A DNA stretch of 64,000 bases from Ariolimax columbianus (Eukaryota; Mollusca; Gastropoda; Stylommatophora; Arionidae): NCBI GenBank assembly GCA_036924085.1, contig JAVGWX010000004.1, positions 12,095,954 through 12,159,953 on the forward strand, given 5' to 3'. The translations under genes were made by a program, and so were the position numbers. Below are positions 1-10,867 of the stretch, piece by piece. The notes beneath the pieces were generated by a model. That model was not told the origin of the DNA. It saw nothing but the letters and a program-made list of their open reading frames with translations, and made no database searches. Within the stretch, counting starts at the first letter, position 1; each line of letters opens with the position of its first letter.

Positions 1-200
1 GTACACATTATACTTGGTACATCCGTAGCCACTGGTCTTTGCCACAGTAAGGATGACTGGATTTTGCATGTCACTAGAAACAGGACTTTGCACTCCCATA
101 GTGATTGGATTTTGCAAGCTCCTAGTGACTGAATTTTGCACGCCGCTAGAAATAGGACTTTGCACCACCGTGACCGCTGGACTATGTACGCAAGGAATTT
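1..200. repeat. degenerate ~32-bp tandem repeat
   Basis: About six diverged copies of a unit around 32 bp long. Each copy carries a core like GGAYTTTGCA followed by a variable stretch ending in CTAGTGACTG or CTAGAAATAGG. The array probably continues to the left of the window. No coding potential was seen. Confidence 0.65.
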
Positions 201-268
201 TAACTTAGCGTCTTTATACTGGCTTAGAAGACTCTGCAGAGTCTGTATACAACCAGCTTAATTTACAT
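200..268 (-). mobile_element. CR1-like LINE 3' tail, tiny fragment
   Basis: Sixty-odd bases match the extreme 3' end of the CR1-like element at 54166-55741 (GTCTTTATACTGG...GAAGAC...CTGCAGAGTC...ACAACCAG). Only the tail remains, as in a severely 5'-truncated LINE, or in a SINE that borrowed this tail. Confidence 0.7.
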
Positions 269-860
269 ACGGACCAATTTTTATGTCTCTACTAATGAAT
301 CTCTTTTACACAAACTAAAATACTGATGTCAGCACTGATGGCTATATTATATTAGGACCAATACTAACGTTAGTACTAATAAATATATGTTACATGAGAA
401 CAATTATTGCTTTCAGTACTAATCTCTCTTACCCAAGTACCAATAAATATTTAGTTTTGTGCATCGAAAGATTTAAAGTTAATAAATGTCCGACTTTTTA
501 AATATCTCAAGCGAAGCGTGATATGAGAGTTATTTGCGAAAGATTAGTAAACGAGAGAAACTGATGGCTCAAAATAAGTTTGAGAAAAAAAGAGTTTTAT
601 ATTTGGAGGGTAATATAGGAGGACCAACGTTACGACCAACGAAGATATCGTTATCGAGTTACACCGTTGCAGCTCCCAACTTATCTTCAACAAAGAAATC
701 AAATTAGGAAAATATGAAATTATTGCAATAATAAACAAGATATATACTCCAAGAGCCACACATTAAACAGGTTTGGAAAACCTACTGTGATAAAGTGACA
801 CATAAATTAGAGAAAGACATATGTTGTAATAAAGGATTTTTTTTGTCGCATTTTAGGAGG
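269..860. other. no recognisable feature
   Basis: AT-rich sequence with a loosely repeated motif (ACTAATAAATAT and variants at 330-450). I see no gene, RNA or mobile-element signature. Confidence 0.5.
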
Positions 861-861
861 C

Positions 862-1320
862 ATGTAATAATAATAATAGCGGTCCATCGTTGTCGATAAG
901 GAACGCCGACATCATCCTTGTCACAGATTTCCATGTTGGGTGTGAGTTAGCATGTGGCTGAACAGGCCAATGCTGGCACGAAAACATCTGCTGCATAACG
1001 GGCACACAGGTCTGTAGATGGTGATGGTGTTACCGCTGTTTGTGATTTCCGGGTCTCGCGTCTGCTCTAGGCTTTCACAACACGGTGCTCTTAGCTGGTA
1101 GTTAACCGGCTTTGACTGCGCTTCTCCAGTCAGATCTGTTTTGCGCAAGACTTTCCCATGTGTCGACATCTATCTGGCAACTTTTCAGTGAGTCCCTCAG
1201 ACCGTCTTTAAAACTTTTCTTTAGGCTCTATCTCTCGCGCCATCTTTGTCTCAGCTCACCGTAGAGAATCTTCTCTGTGAGCCGTTTGGGAGCTGCTAGT
1301 TATGCTTTTTCTAGGAGGCA
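862..1320 (-). mobile_element. RTE-like LINE, C-terminal coding remnant with zinc finger
   Basis: On the minus strand a broken frame reads EKILYGEL, then FKDGLRDSLKSCQID and WESLAQNRSDWRSAVKAG. It ends in a C2H2-type motif (CPLCSRCFRASIGLFSHM...H). This order is the usual C-terminus of endonuclease-reverse transcriptase LINEs of invertebrates. The 3' end runs into ATTATTATTATTA at about 868, a typical short microsatellite tail. Stops and frame changes make it a pseudogene. The reverse-transcriptase core is missing (5' truncation). Confidence 0.7.
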
Positions 1321-1663
1321 CGTATGAAAATGTTAAGCCACAGACGTAGTTCATTTGGCAATATAATTCATGATATTACAAAGAATCTCAGCAAACCGTT
1401 AGTATTTGAATAGTGTATTATATTGTAAGCCAAGTTGGACAGCGGTGTATGACAACATTTACTACATTCTCAATAATCTTGAACTGAGAATGATACTCAT
1501 TTATTTTATTTTGTTATACATTTATTTCCTTTCCCATTTGACTGTTATAAAATTTTTGCAATTATACCACTGGGTTGTGCCATTTCTATCTTCTGACAGC
1601 ATTAATCTACATTTGATTTGTAATCACAGCAGCGAAGCGTATCAGTTTAAATAGTTTCTTACT

Positions 1664-1666
<3 letters not shown>

Positions 1667-1697
<31 letters not shown>
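1667..1697. repeat. (TC)n microsatellite
   Basis: A pure CT dinucleotide run of about 30 bp followed by a pyrimidine-rich stretch. Confidence 0.9.
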
Positions 1698-1699
<2 letters not shown>

Positions 1700-1915
1700 C
1701 GTCCCTCCTCCACCCCAAAAAACTTTGGTAGTGACAACTTTTTCGTTTTTGTCTGTCGAGTTATCTAAATCTGGGTCAAATTTTTTTTTGTCGATGAACT
1801 TTTCCTGCAATGGTCATGACCCGTACTCTTGTATTTTCCTATCAAGCCTTCATTACATTATCTTTCCACTTGCTATCTACTATGACTGTACTACGATACT
1901 AGCAAATCTGCATAA

Positions 1916-2280
1916 TTAACTTAACTTAACTTAACGTCTTTATACTGGTTTAGAAGACCCTGCAGAGTCTATACAACCAGTTACATTTACATCACCTTGC
2001 TCTAAAGGCTATGCGCATCCAGTTTATTCTTAAATGCATTAACTGTCCCTGCCTCCACTACCTCCCCTAGCAATGCATTCCAAGCAGACACCACTCTCTG
2101 ACTAAAAAAATATTTCCTAATATCTAATCTGGACCTCTCTTTAGTCAGCTTGTAGCTATGCCCTCGTGTTATTGTAGGTGCTAAAAAAAACTTATTTAGA
2201 TGTATAAATAATCTTCTGCTAATATTCTCTCATTGTTCAAATGTCTGTATTACTCACTGATCAGGTCCTCTCAATATTGA
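1916..2280 (-). mobile_element. CR1-like LINE, 5'-truncated 3' end
   Basis: The left edge has four TTAACT repeats, the reverse complement of the (TTAAGT)n tail of this family. The sequence then parallels 54166-54430 closely, covering the end of the ORF (WNALPG...VNAFKN-type residues on the minus strand) and the short 3' UTR. It diverges after about 2230. Confidence 0.85.
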
Positions 2281-2384
2281 ATGTTTAAAATACGATTTTT
2301 TAAAATCCAACAAAATAAACAACTACTTTACTGGTATGTTATTATTGTTGTGCTCCAGGTAAAGATTAACAGAGCTGATCATGT

Positions 2385-3005
2385 TTTATGTGGCTAGCTG
2401 ATGTCATGTTCTATGTGGTTAGCTAGGGTCATGCTTAATGTGGTTATCTGGGGTCATGTTTAATGTGGTTAGCTGGGGTCATGTTCTATGTGGTTAGCTG
2501 GGGTTATGTTTAATGTGGTTAGCTGATGTCATGTTCTATGTGGTTAGCTAGGGTCATGCTTAATGTGGTTATCTGGGGTCATGTTTAATGTGGTTAGCTG
2601 GGTTTATGTTCTATGTGGTTAGCTGGGGTTATGTTTAATGTGGCTAGCTGATGTCATGTTCTATGTGGTTAGCTAGGGTCTTGCTTAATGTGATTATCTG
2701 GGGTCATGTTTAATGTGGTTAGCTGGGTTTATGTTCTATGTGGTTAGCTGGGGTTATGTTTAATGTGGCTAGCTGATGTAATGTTCTATGTGGTTAGCTA
2801 GGGTCATGTTTAATGTGGTTAGCTAGGGTCATGTTTAATGTGGTTAGCAGGGATCATGTTCTATATGGTTAACTGGGATCACGTTCTATGTGGTTAACTG
2901 TGATCCTGTTCTATGTGATTAGCTGGGGTCATGTTTTATGTGGTTAGCTGGGATCATGTTCTATGTGATTAGCTGGGGTCATATTCTATGTGGTTAGCTG
3001 GGATC
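2385..3005. repeat. 25-bp minisatellite with 125-bp higher-order unit
   Basis: About 25 copies of a 25-bp unit (GGGTCATGTTYWATGTGGTTA-type core plus GCTG). Variant positions repeat every five units: the GATGTCATGTTC variant recurs at about 2399, 2524, 2649 and 2774, a 125-bp higher-order period. The 3' part (2800-3005) is more irregular. Confidence 0.9.
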
Positions 3006-3520
3006 AAACTTGAGTCAAGAGGCTAGCTGTAGTGGTATATCTATGCTTCACTTCAATCTATCACAATATAAATGACTTCTTCTTCGTACACTAACATACA
3101 TCAACGTGAATATATCTAATAAAAAAAAACCAGTGGTTATCTTGAGGTTTTTGGTTCCACGTATGTTGGAGACCTTCGTAGCAGATGTTCAGAGGTCATT
3201 TAATCAGTGATACAGCCACGCTCATCAGTATTTATTATCTTTGTTTTGTTTAATAGATGTGCTAATTTTAATAGATATGCTAATTTTAATAGATATGCTA
3301 ATATCTAAAGATTACCACCTGTTCACATCTCTTGAGCTGGTAATATGCATCATTTTGTTGTTGATCTGAGTGCTCTGTTCTTCCTCCATATATTTGTATG
3401 TGTGTATCTTGATAATTGTGTGTTTGTTATGGCTTATTTTTGTGATTTATTCATATTTAGTTTCATTTAGTTTTCTATTTCATAATTGGCATACCATGTT
3501 TTGCACCTTCTTGGCACATT
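3006..3520. other. no recognisable feature
   Basis: AT-rich sequence with a small triplicated motif (GATATGCTAATTTTAATA at 3257-3300). No gene or element was identified. Confidence 0.5.
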
Positions 3521-3522
3521 CA

Positions 3523-3700
3523 AGTTGTTGTTGTTGTTGCCAGTGCCACTCATACTTGAGTTAGGTGCTCCTGACAACTTTCTTCGCTGGCTGGGTTACA
3601 GTGGCTCTCTTTCTTCACATTCTGAGCCATACTTGAGACGGTGTTCACCTAGCTGTAGTGCAATGCTCCACAGTAAGCTCACAATTATGGGAATCAGGCA
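3523..3700 (-). mobile_element. dispersed repeat with (CAA)n tail, copy 1
   Basis: Matches 43617-43800 over GTTACAGTGGCTCT, CTGTAGTG and AGTAAGCTCAC blocks with small indels. In minus orientation both copies end in a CAA repeat (TTGTTGTTG on plus at 3525-3540), suggesting a retroposon 3' end. The family is not identified. Confidence 0.5.
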
Positions 3701-3921
3701 CACACAGGAATGGCGAAAAACCAAAACCGCTCTGTTTACATACTATCTTGTTTTTTTGTTGTGATGTGTTAGTTTTCATTTGTTCTTTGTTCCTGACAAA
3801 GGTAGTGTGGCCATAATGTACGTGTTGTTTATTTTGTTGTTTTGGCATGGTCACTGAGTCATTACCTATACATGCTTTGATTGACTCCCATTTTTCTCCA
3901 TTGATTTCCATTTTCAACTAT

Positions 3922-3940
3922 GGGGGGGGGGGGGGGGGGG
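3922..3940. repeat. poly-G run
   Basis: Nineteen consecutive G residues directly upstream of the SINE head. It could form a G-quadruplex and is a likely sequencing or assembly weak spot. Confidence 0.9.
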
Positions 3941-4021
3941 AACGGCACCTCAGTGGTCTTGAGGTAAGGCGTCCGGCTCAGTTGACAGAGGTCGCGATTC
4001 AGTGTCAAGCATGTTAAATAT
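3941..4021 (+). mobile_element. SINE-A 5' part, interrupted by LINE
   Basis: Matches the head of the tRNA-derived SINE at 44251-44700 (CTCAGTGGTCTYGAGGTAAG, then GAGGTCGCG). After an internal deletion it continues with the downstream segment TTCARTGTCAAGYAYGTTAAA. The SINE is broken at 4021 by the LINE and resumes at 7929. AAATAT at 4016-4021 is the left copy of the target-site duplication. Confidence 0.8.
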
Positions 4022-4034
4022 GTGCTTTGGAGTC

Positions 4035-5040
4035 ATGGCACAAGGTGATGGGGCAAAAACTATTGACCAAAAACACAAGACCCTCAGAATACTACAGTGG
4101 AATGCGGATGGAGTCATTAACAAAAAGCTTTCCCTAACACATCACCTGCATGAAGGTAAGATTGACGTGACATGTATCCAAGAAACACACCTCAACAACA
4201 ACCACAAATTCTCAATCAGAGGATACCAGACCTTCCGTCTTGATAGAGAAGGTCACAAAGGAGGGGAGGGGTTCTGATACTGACACGTAACTGCATACCG
4301 AGTAGCGAGGTAGCTGTCAATCACACCGGACAAGCAGAAATTGTAGGAGTCGACATAATGACACAAGAAACGAAGATCCGCATCTTCAACCTGTATGGCC
4401 CACCAAACAAAGACCTGTCGCTCTCGAGTATGGAGATCATGGACTCCAGCTGCCTAGTAGTTGGAGACTTCAACAGCCACTCGGAGAGATGGGGATATTT
4501 GGACACAGGCAACAGAGGTGTGAAGTGGAAGACTGGGAGATAGACACAAATCTCTTTCTTATCAATAGGCTGGAGGACAGCCCTAGCTTCTATTCTAGAA
4601 CATGGCATATCACCTCTACTCCAGACTTGGCCTTTTCCACGGTGAATATTCACCACAAAATAGACCGCCAGGTGCTAAACCAATTGGCAGGTAGTGACCA
4701 CAGACCAATTAGGCTAGAAGTTGATATGGAAGTAGGTCCACAGGAAATAAAACCGCTCCCACGTTGGAATTATAAACGAGCCGACTGGGACAGATTTGCA
4801 ATCCTGACAGATGGGCTGTGTGAAACCATCAATACACTGAATAACAATATGAAACCCATGTTGGAAAGCCTAAGCAAAGCAATAATGCAAGCAGCCACCG
4901 AAACCATCCCAAGAGGGGCAAGGAAAAACTACAAGCCATATTGGAATGATGAATTGCAGAAAGCGGAAGACGAAGTCTCAAATGCTAGGAACATGGCAGA
5001 GAGAGAACAATTTATAGGGGCAAAAAATCGCCCTCAATTC
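4035..5040 (+). pseudogene. LINE AP-like endonuclease domain (frameshifted)
   Basis: The first ATG inside the element is at 4035; earlier in-frame starts lie in the SINE. The N-terminus reads LRILQWNADGV and CIQETHL (catalytic Asn and Glu motifs). A one-base shift near 4270 moves the frame. The middle gives NLYGPPNKD and VVGDFNSHSERWGY (GDFN catalytic motif). A second shift near 4515 leads to TPDLAFST and GSDHRPI, the terminal D and SDH motifs. All endonuclease landmarks are present but spread over three frames, so it decayed after insertion. In family members this domain nicks the target DNA for target-primed reverse transcription. Confidence 0.85.
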
Positions 5041-5041
5041 C

Positions 5042-5499
5042 ATCACGGTGAAATACAAAAGAACACTAAATCAAATAACAAGAGACAGCTGGAAAAACAA
5101 AACAGAAAGCCTCAATTTAGATAAAGAAGGGAACAAACTATGGAAGTTAGTCAGAGCCATGAATGACGAAACTCCATCAAACAAACAAATTACCATAAAG
5201 CAGGGCAACAACATGCTCACTGGAAAAAAAGCAGCAAACGCCTTTATAGAACATTATGCCAGAGCAAACCATCACGGTGAAATACAAAAGAACACTAAAT
5301 CAAATAACAAGAGACAGCTGGAAAAACAAAACAGAAAGCCTCAATTTAGATAAAGAAGGGAACAAACTATGGAAGTTAGTCAGAGCCATGAATGACGAAA
5401 CTCCATCAAACAAACAAATTACCATAAAGCAGGGCAACAACATGCTCACTGGAAAAAAAGCAGCAAACGCCTTTATAGAACATTATGCCAGAGCAAACC
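5042..5499 (+). repeat. 229-bp tandem duplication inside the LINE
   Basis: Bases 5042-5270 and 5271-5499 are essentially identical. The junction shares CCA with both parental ends (TTCCATCACGG at the start, AAACCACATTG at the end). Because 229 is not a multiple of 3, the duplication shifts the linker between the endonuclease and reverse transcriptase. Confidence 0.95.
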
Positions 5500-7379
5500 A
5501 CATTGATGTCCCTACAGACAGGCACACAGACATTAGTGAAGAACATAAGAGCCACGATTACATCAATATGGCACCAGAGGAGCACATGATGGCAAAACTA
5601 ACAATGAATAAAATGGAAGAGGCCATGAGAACTTTAAAGAAAAAGAAATCGGCCGGAAAAGATGGGGTAACAAATGAAATGCTGATGGGGTTGGGCCAAA
5701 CAGCAAAGAGGAAGTTACTATCAGTCCTGAACCAAAGCTGGAAAAGGGGAATTGTACCGCAGGCATGGAAAGACGCTGTACTTATACCAGTACCAAAGAA
5801 AGAAAAAGATAGAACAGATCCAAATGGATACAGGCCTATGAGTCTACTGAGCTGTGTAGGAAAACTGATAGAGCGTATGATAAACACCAGACTGATGTGG
5901 CATCTGGAAGAAAAACACATACTAATTCCACAGCAAGCAGGCTTTAGACAGCACAGATCCACTGAGGACCAGATCACTCTCATAGCCCAGGAAATAGAGG
6001 ATGCTTACCAGGAGAAAAAGCATACAGTAGCGGTTTGGGTGGATTTAGAGAAGGCATTTGACAAGGTGTGGAAAGAGAGACTTAAAATAAAGGTACAAAG
6101 AAGTGAAGTTTGTGGGAAAATGTACAGATGGATCAGCCACTACCTCAAAAACAGAACAGCCAGAGTCGCAGTACAAGGGCAGATGAGCAAAAAGGTGGCA
6201 CTGGAGCAAGGAGTACCCCAAGGGGGAGTACTGTCACCCACACTTTTCCTGGTGTATATAAACAACATCACAGAGAATATACCAAGAAGAGTCCACAGCT
6301 CCATGTTTGCAGACGATCTGGCTATGTGGACCTCTGAAAAAAATCTCACCATAGCAAGCAATCGGATGCAGCAGGCCCTAACATCATTGGAAGAGTGGGC
6401 GAACTCATGGCTGGTTAAAATAAATGAGGAAAAAACACCATGTACGATATTCTCGCTTTCAAACAAACCCCAGAACACCAAAATAAGTCTTAACTGCAAA
6501 TATCTTCGGCCAAACGACAACCCAAACTACCTGGGATTCACATTTAATCGGCGCATGACATGGGAAAGTCAGATCGAGAGAAACCGAATGAGAGCCAGAG
6601 AAAGAATGGCAATCATGAGGAAACAACTTGCTGGCACAAGCTGGGGAGCAGACGAAAGTATACTAAAGAAACTGTATACTGGAAGAGTGAGACCAGTTCT
6701 CGAGTATGGCATTGTGGCATGGACAACAGCAGCAAAGGCGAACTTTGATAAAATTAGCAAACTCCAAAACCAAGCCATGAGAGTTATAACAGGAGGCATG
6801 AAGTCAACGCCAATTGTAGAACTTGAAAAGATTACAAATCTGCAATCCATGACCGACAGAAGAGACTGCAGAGCCCAGCAGCAAGCAGAGAAACTCAGAA
6901 GACTGACAGACCATCCAATGCATCAGAGACTAAAAAGATTTGAAAATGGGAAACTAAAGCGGAGAAACTTTGCAGAAATAGCCAAAGCAAAGATCAGCGA
7001 AGACCCTATGAATGCAATAACACCAAAGCCCATCCCTATTGTACGCAACCCAACCTGGAAGCAGCATATATTCCCGGAGGTGGTAGAAAATATACCAGGT
7101 ACTGGAAAAAAGAACAGCCAGACTGAAAAAGAAAGAAGAGACATAACCCTGAGGTACATAACGAAAAACTACCCAAGCATGGACTGGACCTATGCATACA
7201 CTGACGGTTCTGTAACAAACACAACACAGAACGGAGGGGCAGGGGTATTCCTGAGTCTACCAAATGGTAGAAAAATAACACTGTCAGTGGCAACTGGAAA
7301 ATACTCAAGCAATTTCAGAGCGGAGGCAGAGGCACTGAGAGCTGCAGTAGAAGAAATGGTGACAGGCAAAAGAAATTAA
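5500..7379 (+). pseudogene. LINE reverse transcriptase and start of RNase H
   Basis: One open frame covers the whole reverse transcriptase: KKKKSAGKDGV and NGYRPMSLLSCVGKLIER upstream, motif A VDLEKAFDKVW, motif B QGVPQGGVLSPTLFLVYIN, catalytic FADD at about 6310, then PNYLGFTF and RPVLEYGIVAW in the thumb. It runs into RNase H with YAYTDGS (about 7195, first catalytic Asp) and FRAEAEAL (catalytic Glu). The frame stops at 7379 through a small indel, so RNase H is split. The long intact stretch suggests fairly recent insertion. Confidence 0.9.
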
Positions 7380-7912
7380 AGCCGTATAGTCCTGTTTACA
7401 GATGCCCTGGCCGTAGTCACAGCACTAAAAAGGCAGAAAAATACTGAACTTAATGATTTAAGAGCAGTACTCTGTCAACTATGCCAGCAGTCCGCACCAA
7501 AAAGAGTAGTGGTACAGTGGGTTCCATCCCACTGTAACATCCAAGGCAACGAGGAGGCAGACAGACTGGCAAAAGAAGGTGCAAGACTACCACAACCAGA
7601 TTCTAGAGTGACCTACGAAGAGTCCAAAAGGCTTATTAGAGCGAGATACACGACCAAATGGGAAACAGAACATACTGGCTACACAAAAAACAATGCCTAT
7701 TACCAGTTGAAGATAGGTGGCACTGACAAATGCACGTGTGGTATCGCGAAAATGACCACTGAACATTTTCTGCAAAACTGCCCGACATACGAGAATCAGA
7801 GAAAGCACATGTGGCTATCACCAGTGGCAACACTAGACAAGCTCTATGGCAGTGTCGACAGCCTCAGGATGACCGTTGCTTTTTTTGAAAAAATACAGGT
7901 TGACGTCTGACA
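7380..7912 (+). pseudogene. LINE RNase H C-terminal half and CCHC-like knuckle
   Basis: After the indel the frame resumes with LFTDALAVV (third catalytic Asp), then [20 protein letters not shown] (His and Asp of RNase H). The C-terminus has CTCG...TTEHFLQNC, a C-x-C-x(8)-H-x(4)-C knuckle. Compared with 39491-39902 and 45306-45815, about 25 residues are missing between YYQL and KIGGTD. That is an in-frame 75-bp deletion bounded by TTGAA at both ends. Confidence 0.85.
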
Positions 7913-7928
7913 GCGTACGAAGAAGAAG

Positions 7929-8045
7929 AAATATTCTTTGGCAGTTATAAATTGAAAAGAGAAGGCTTAACGACCGCTTCTCTGACAAAATTCTAAATTT
8001 AGTTAAAAATCTGCCCACGTTATTTGTACCTTCCCTCAGACAAAA
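7929..8045 (+). mobile_element. SINE-A distal part, resumes after LINE
   Basis: TTCTTTGGCAGTTATAAATT, then GAAGGCTTAACG, ATCTGCCCACGTTATTTGTA and CCTTCCCTCAG align with the body of the SINE at 44425-44525. AAATAT at 7929-7934 is the right target-site duplication of the LINE. The SINE 3' end, including the CR1-like tail, is missing. Confidence 0.75.
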
Positions 8046-8154
8046 TAAGCCACAGGAAGTTTAAAATACCTACTACTGATAGCATTCGGCTACCTGGCAA
8101 CCGACATTAACATGCCTGTTTGAATACCAGGATTTCAAGTACTAGGAAACATAA

Positions 8155-8160
<6 letters not shown>

Positions 8161-8188
<28 letters not shown>
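8161..8188. repeat. poly-A run
   Basis: A 28-base A tract. It may mark a retroposon end, but the adjoining sequence was not recognised. Confidence 0.85.
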
Positions 8189-8190
<2 letters not shown>

Positions 8191-8427
8191 AGCATTCATT
8201 GAATGTGTCTTTGCCAGGTTCTTAAGCAGAAACTGGAAAAACCATACAGAACCAATGTATGGCCGTGCATCTTGGGGAAATGGCTCAAAACCATTCAAAT
8301 TACAGGAATCTGTAATAGTTGATAGGTATGAAATACTCCACTATGATACACATAGACTCCACTTATACATACACACTTCATCATGATATATATATATATA
8401 CACACAAACATTGCACTATAATATATT

Positions 8428-10085
8428 TCTTCTTCTTCTTCATTCATCCTCAGATCAAGGTCAAGGTTTCTTTTACAAAGGACACCATTGCTTGTAATGC
8501 TGTTCTATCTCCATACATATCTGTCTCCCGAGGCCAGTATTGTACTCTCTTCTTTTTTAAAATTTTACGTGTTTATCTCACTAGTTTCTACTGGTGGAGG
8601 GGTGCCTATTCCACACCAGACCGTAGTCAATTGTGCAATATTAAGATGCGTAAACCAGTGCTTGGATGTTTGTGTGCGTCTGTATGTACCTATGCTAGGT
8701 TTGTACGCTCTCAGAAGCCAGTCCCTACCAAAGTGCAATGGAAGGGCCTCACCCTGAGGGTGCGTGTGAAAGTTGTGCAAGAGTACGATTGTTGGACAGA
8801 GTCAAATGAAACAGAGTGACTTTGTGGGATGCTCCTACATGAACATCTGTCTCAATCCTCATTTTGTTGTAAAGATGACCCTTGAGTCTATTATGCTCAC
8901 TTCTCAGTCTGAAGCTGATGACTTGCTCTTCTTTAGTTAAATCACAGAAATTGTTTTCTCTTTGGAAGAGGGGTGTTCATTAGCCCATCTTTTCCTGAAG
9001 TTGGTTTTAACTATGGTCTTAGTCTCATTATACGTAATGCTCAGGTCTGTTTGTGGGGAAGCTCCTCCACATTTTGCTTGTTTGTCTGCAACTTCACTGC
9101 CTTCAATATTGCAGTGGGATGGGATCCACTGAATGACTAACCTTGGTTGTTCTGCTGAGAGCTTTGTTATGGAGTACATACATTACTCGAGATCTTAATC
9201 TTTGTGTTGTTTTAGTACTAACGAGGCATCAGTCAGGTATACTAGTTTCTTGGTGCTTATCTTCCTCTAGGATTACAAGTTCGGCTGCGGCCTTCAGTGC
9301 CTCTTCTTCTGAACGGAAGTTATTGTTAGCGCTAGTGTTTTATTCTTTTCTGTTCCTTAGTATGTAATAGACTCCTCTGCTTTCATTGGATGTTGCTTTG
9401 TTAGCTGAGCTATTTGTATACATGTATCCATGTTTCTGGTGGGTATACTCTCGTAAGATATTCTTCCATGATAAATTTCTTTTCTAAATCTATCTTCCCT
9501 ATTCCCTCTATGGTTTTCACCATCTCAGGGAATTAAAAAAATTTTTTTTTTCTTGTGTAGTTTGGGATGTTTGTTTTATTATCTCTAGCCACTACCTAAC
9601 TTATGATTGTGTTTGCTCTTGCATGATCTTCTCATGGCTCTAGTGAAGATACGCATTCCCTGGTTTCAGGCGGTATTTATTTTTTGGAAGTTATTTTATT
9701 TTGATAGGTGGACCATCCTGCTATCCCGTATTCTAGCACTGGTATCACATAACCTGTGTACTATTTCTTTAGGGTGCTCGTGCCAGCTCCCATGTTGAAC
9801 CATAAAATTTACTCATTATCGCCATCCTGATCTTAGCTTTGTTGGTTGCTTTTTTATCTGGTTTTTCCATGTCAGTCTTGGGTCCATTGTTATTCTTAGG
9901 TGTTGGATAAGGGGAAAAGTCTGACCATTTACTTTTAGGATCACTTCTTGTAGTTTGAGAGATAGGAAGAAGATTGTATATGTGGTTTTGGTTTCATTGA
10001 TGGTGATTTGTCAGTTCTTTGTCAATATCTCTATTTTATTTAGGGCCTTTTGCATTTGGTTATTTGACATACACTTCACTATGCT
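8428..10085 (-). mobile_element. second I-group LINE, degenerate (RT thumb, RNase H, tail)
   Basis: Minus strand. The right part reads ELTITINETKTTYTIF and LRITMDPRLTWKNQIKKA (RT C-terminus), followed by AKIRMAIMSKFYGSTWE. Next comes an RNase H relic with IHVYTNSSA (the catalytic Asp changed to Asn) and RSEEEALKAA. A clean stretch at 8937-9179 gives VIQWIPSHCNIEGSEVADKQA, then VISFRLRSEHNRLKGHLYNK. The 3' end carries (TTC)4 on plus at 8428-8440, the same (GAA)n tail type as the LINE at 4022. Many stops show it is older. Confidence 0.75.
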
Positions 10086-10714
10086 GTGCACATTGACATT
10101 CAATTGACACAATTTTGAAGTAAAGAAGAATCATGCATATCATATTTATTTAAAACAACTTGGACAAAGACTATTCAGCTGAATAAAAGCAGTGGTCATA
10201 AAGACCACATTTCCAAGACAGAAATAAAGGTAAACGGATGTCTGTAAAATCTGACATATTTCATTACAAAGGACATCATGCTCTTCATTGGAACTTACTC
10301 AAAAGTGAAGAGATAAAATTAGTTGCATAATAGTTTTGTTGTTGCACTTATTAAAAACAAATCAAGGCACCTAATTTCAAAATTGCTTGAATGAAGAAAA
10401 ATGTGTTAAAAATGTCAAATAAGATTAGTTTAAAATAGTGTATGAAATTATTATAATGGAAAAATACATCTTGCTATTTTTGCTAGAGTAATGGGCTCTA
10501 TGTATGCAAAGAAACTTTGTAAGTCATGTATTTAACATACACTCATCAGAAAGAGCTCTTTTGCTTTAGCAAATATAAAATGTCTAGTATAATATGGTAA
10601 GAATATGTGACAATATATATTTACGTTACAACTTCTAGTCACGAGAGACAAGAACAGTACAACTGCCACACTGAAAGCTGGTCATAAAAGACAACTAATG
10701 CTGTGGTATAACCC
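10086..10714. other. no recognisable feature
   Basis: AT-rich sequence with no gene, RNA or repeat signature that I can support. Confidence 0.5.
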
Positions 10715-10845
10715 CTCTAGGGTGGAAGATTCTCCAACTCATGGTACTGCACACACCCATCATTCATACAGGCCAAAAGTCTGCTGACTGAGTGTGATCT
10801 AGCCATCTGAGTTTGAAAAAAAAACTCTAGAAACAATACTCTTGT
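10715..10845. repeat. dispersed ~130-bp repeat, copy 1
   Basis: Aligns with 12065-12200: both carry CTCTAGRGTGGAAG-like, CTCCAACTCAT, ACAGRCCAAAA and CTCTAGAAACAA blocks in the same order. Function unknown; possibly a tandem segmental copy 1.36 kb apart. Confidence 0.55.
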
Positions 10846-10867
10846 CTATGACAGGCATAAAAGAGTC

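Larger units (their letters stand above)
4022..7928 (+). mobile_element. I-group non-LTR retrotransposon (EN-RT-RNase H), nearly full ORF2
   Basis: A 3.9-kb element encoding, in order, an AP-type endonuclease, a reverse transcriptase, RNase H and a C-terminal C/H-rich knuckle. This layout is typical of the I superfamily (I, Nimb, Ingi and relatives). It ends in a short (GAA)n tail (7913-7928) and is flanked by AAATAT at 4016-4021 and 7929-7934. No ORF1 is present, so it is probably 5'-truncated at the start of ORF2. At least three frameshifts, a 229-bp internal tandem duplication and a 75-bp deletion make it inactive. 3' fragments of the same family lie at 27457, 39491 and 45306. Confidence 0.9.

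Noticed and set aside
4002..4034. LINE ORF start upstream of the first in-element ATG
   Set aside because: These codons belong to the target SINE and the TSD; the element itself begins at 4022.
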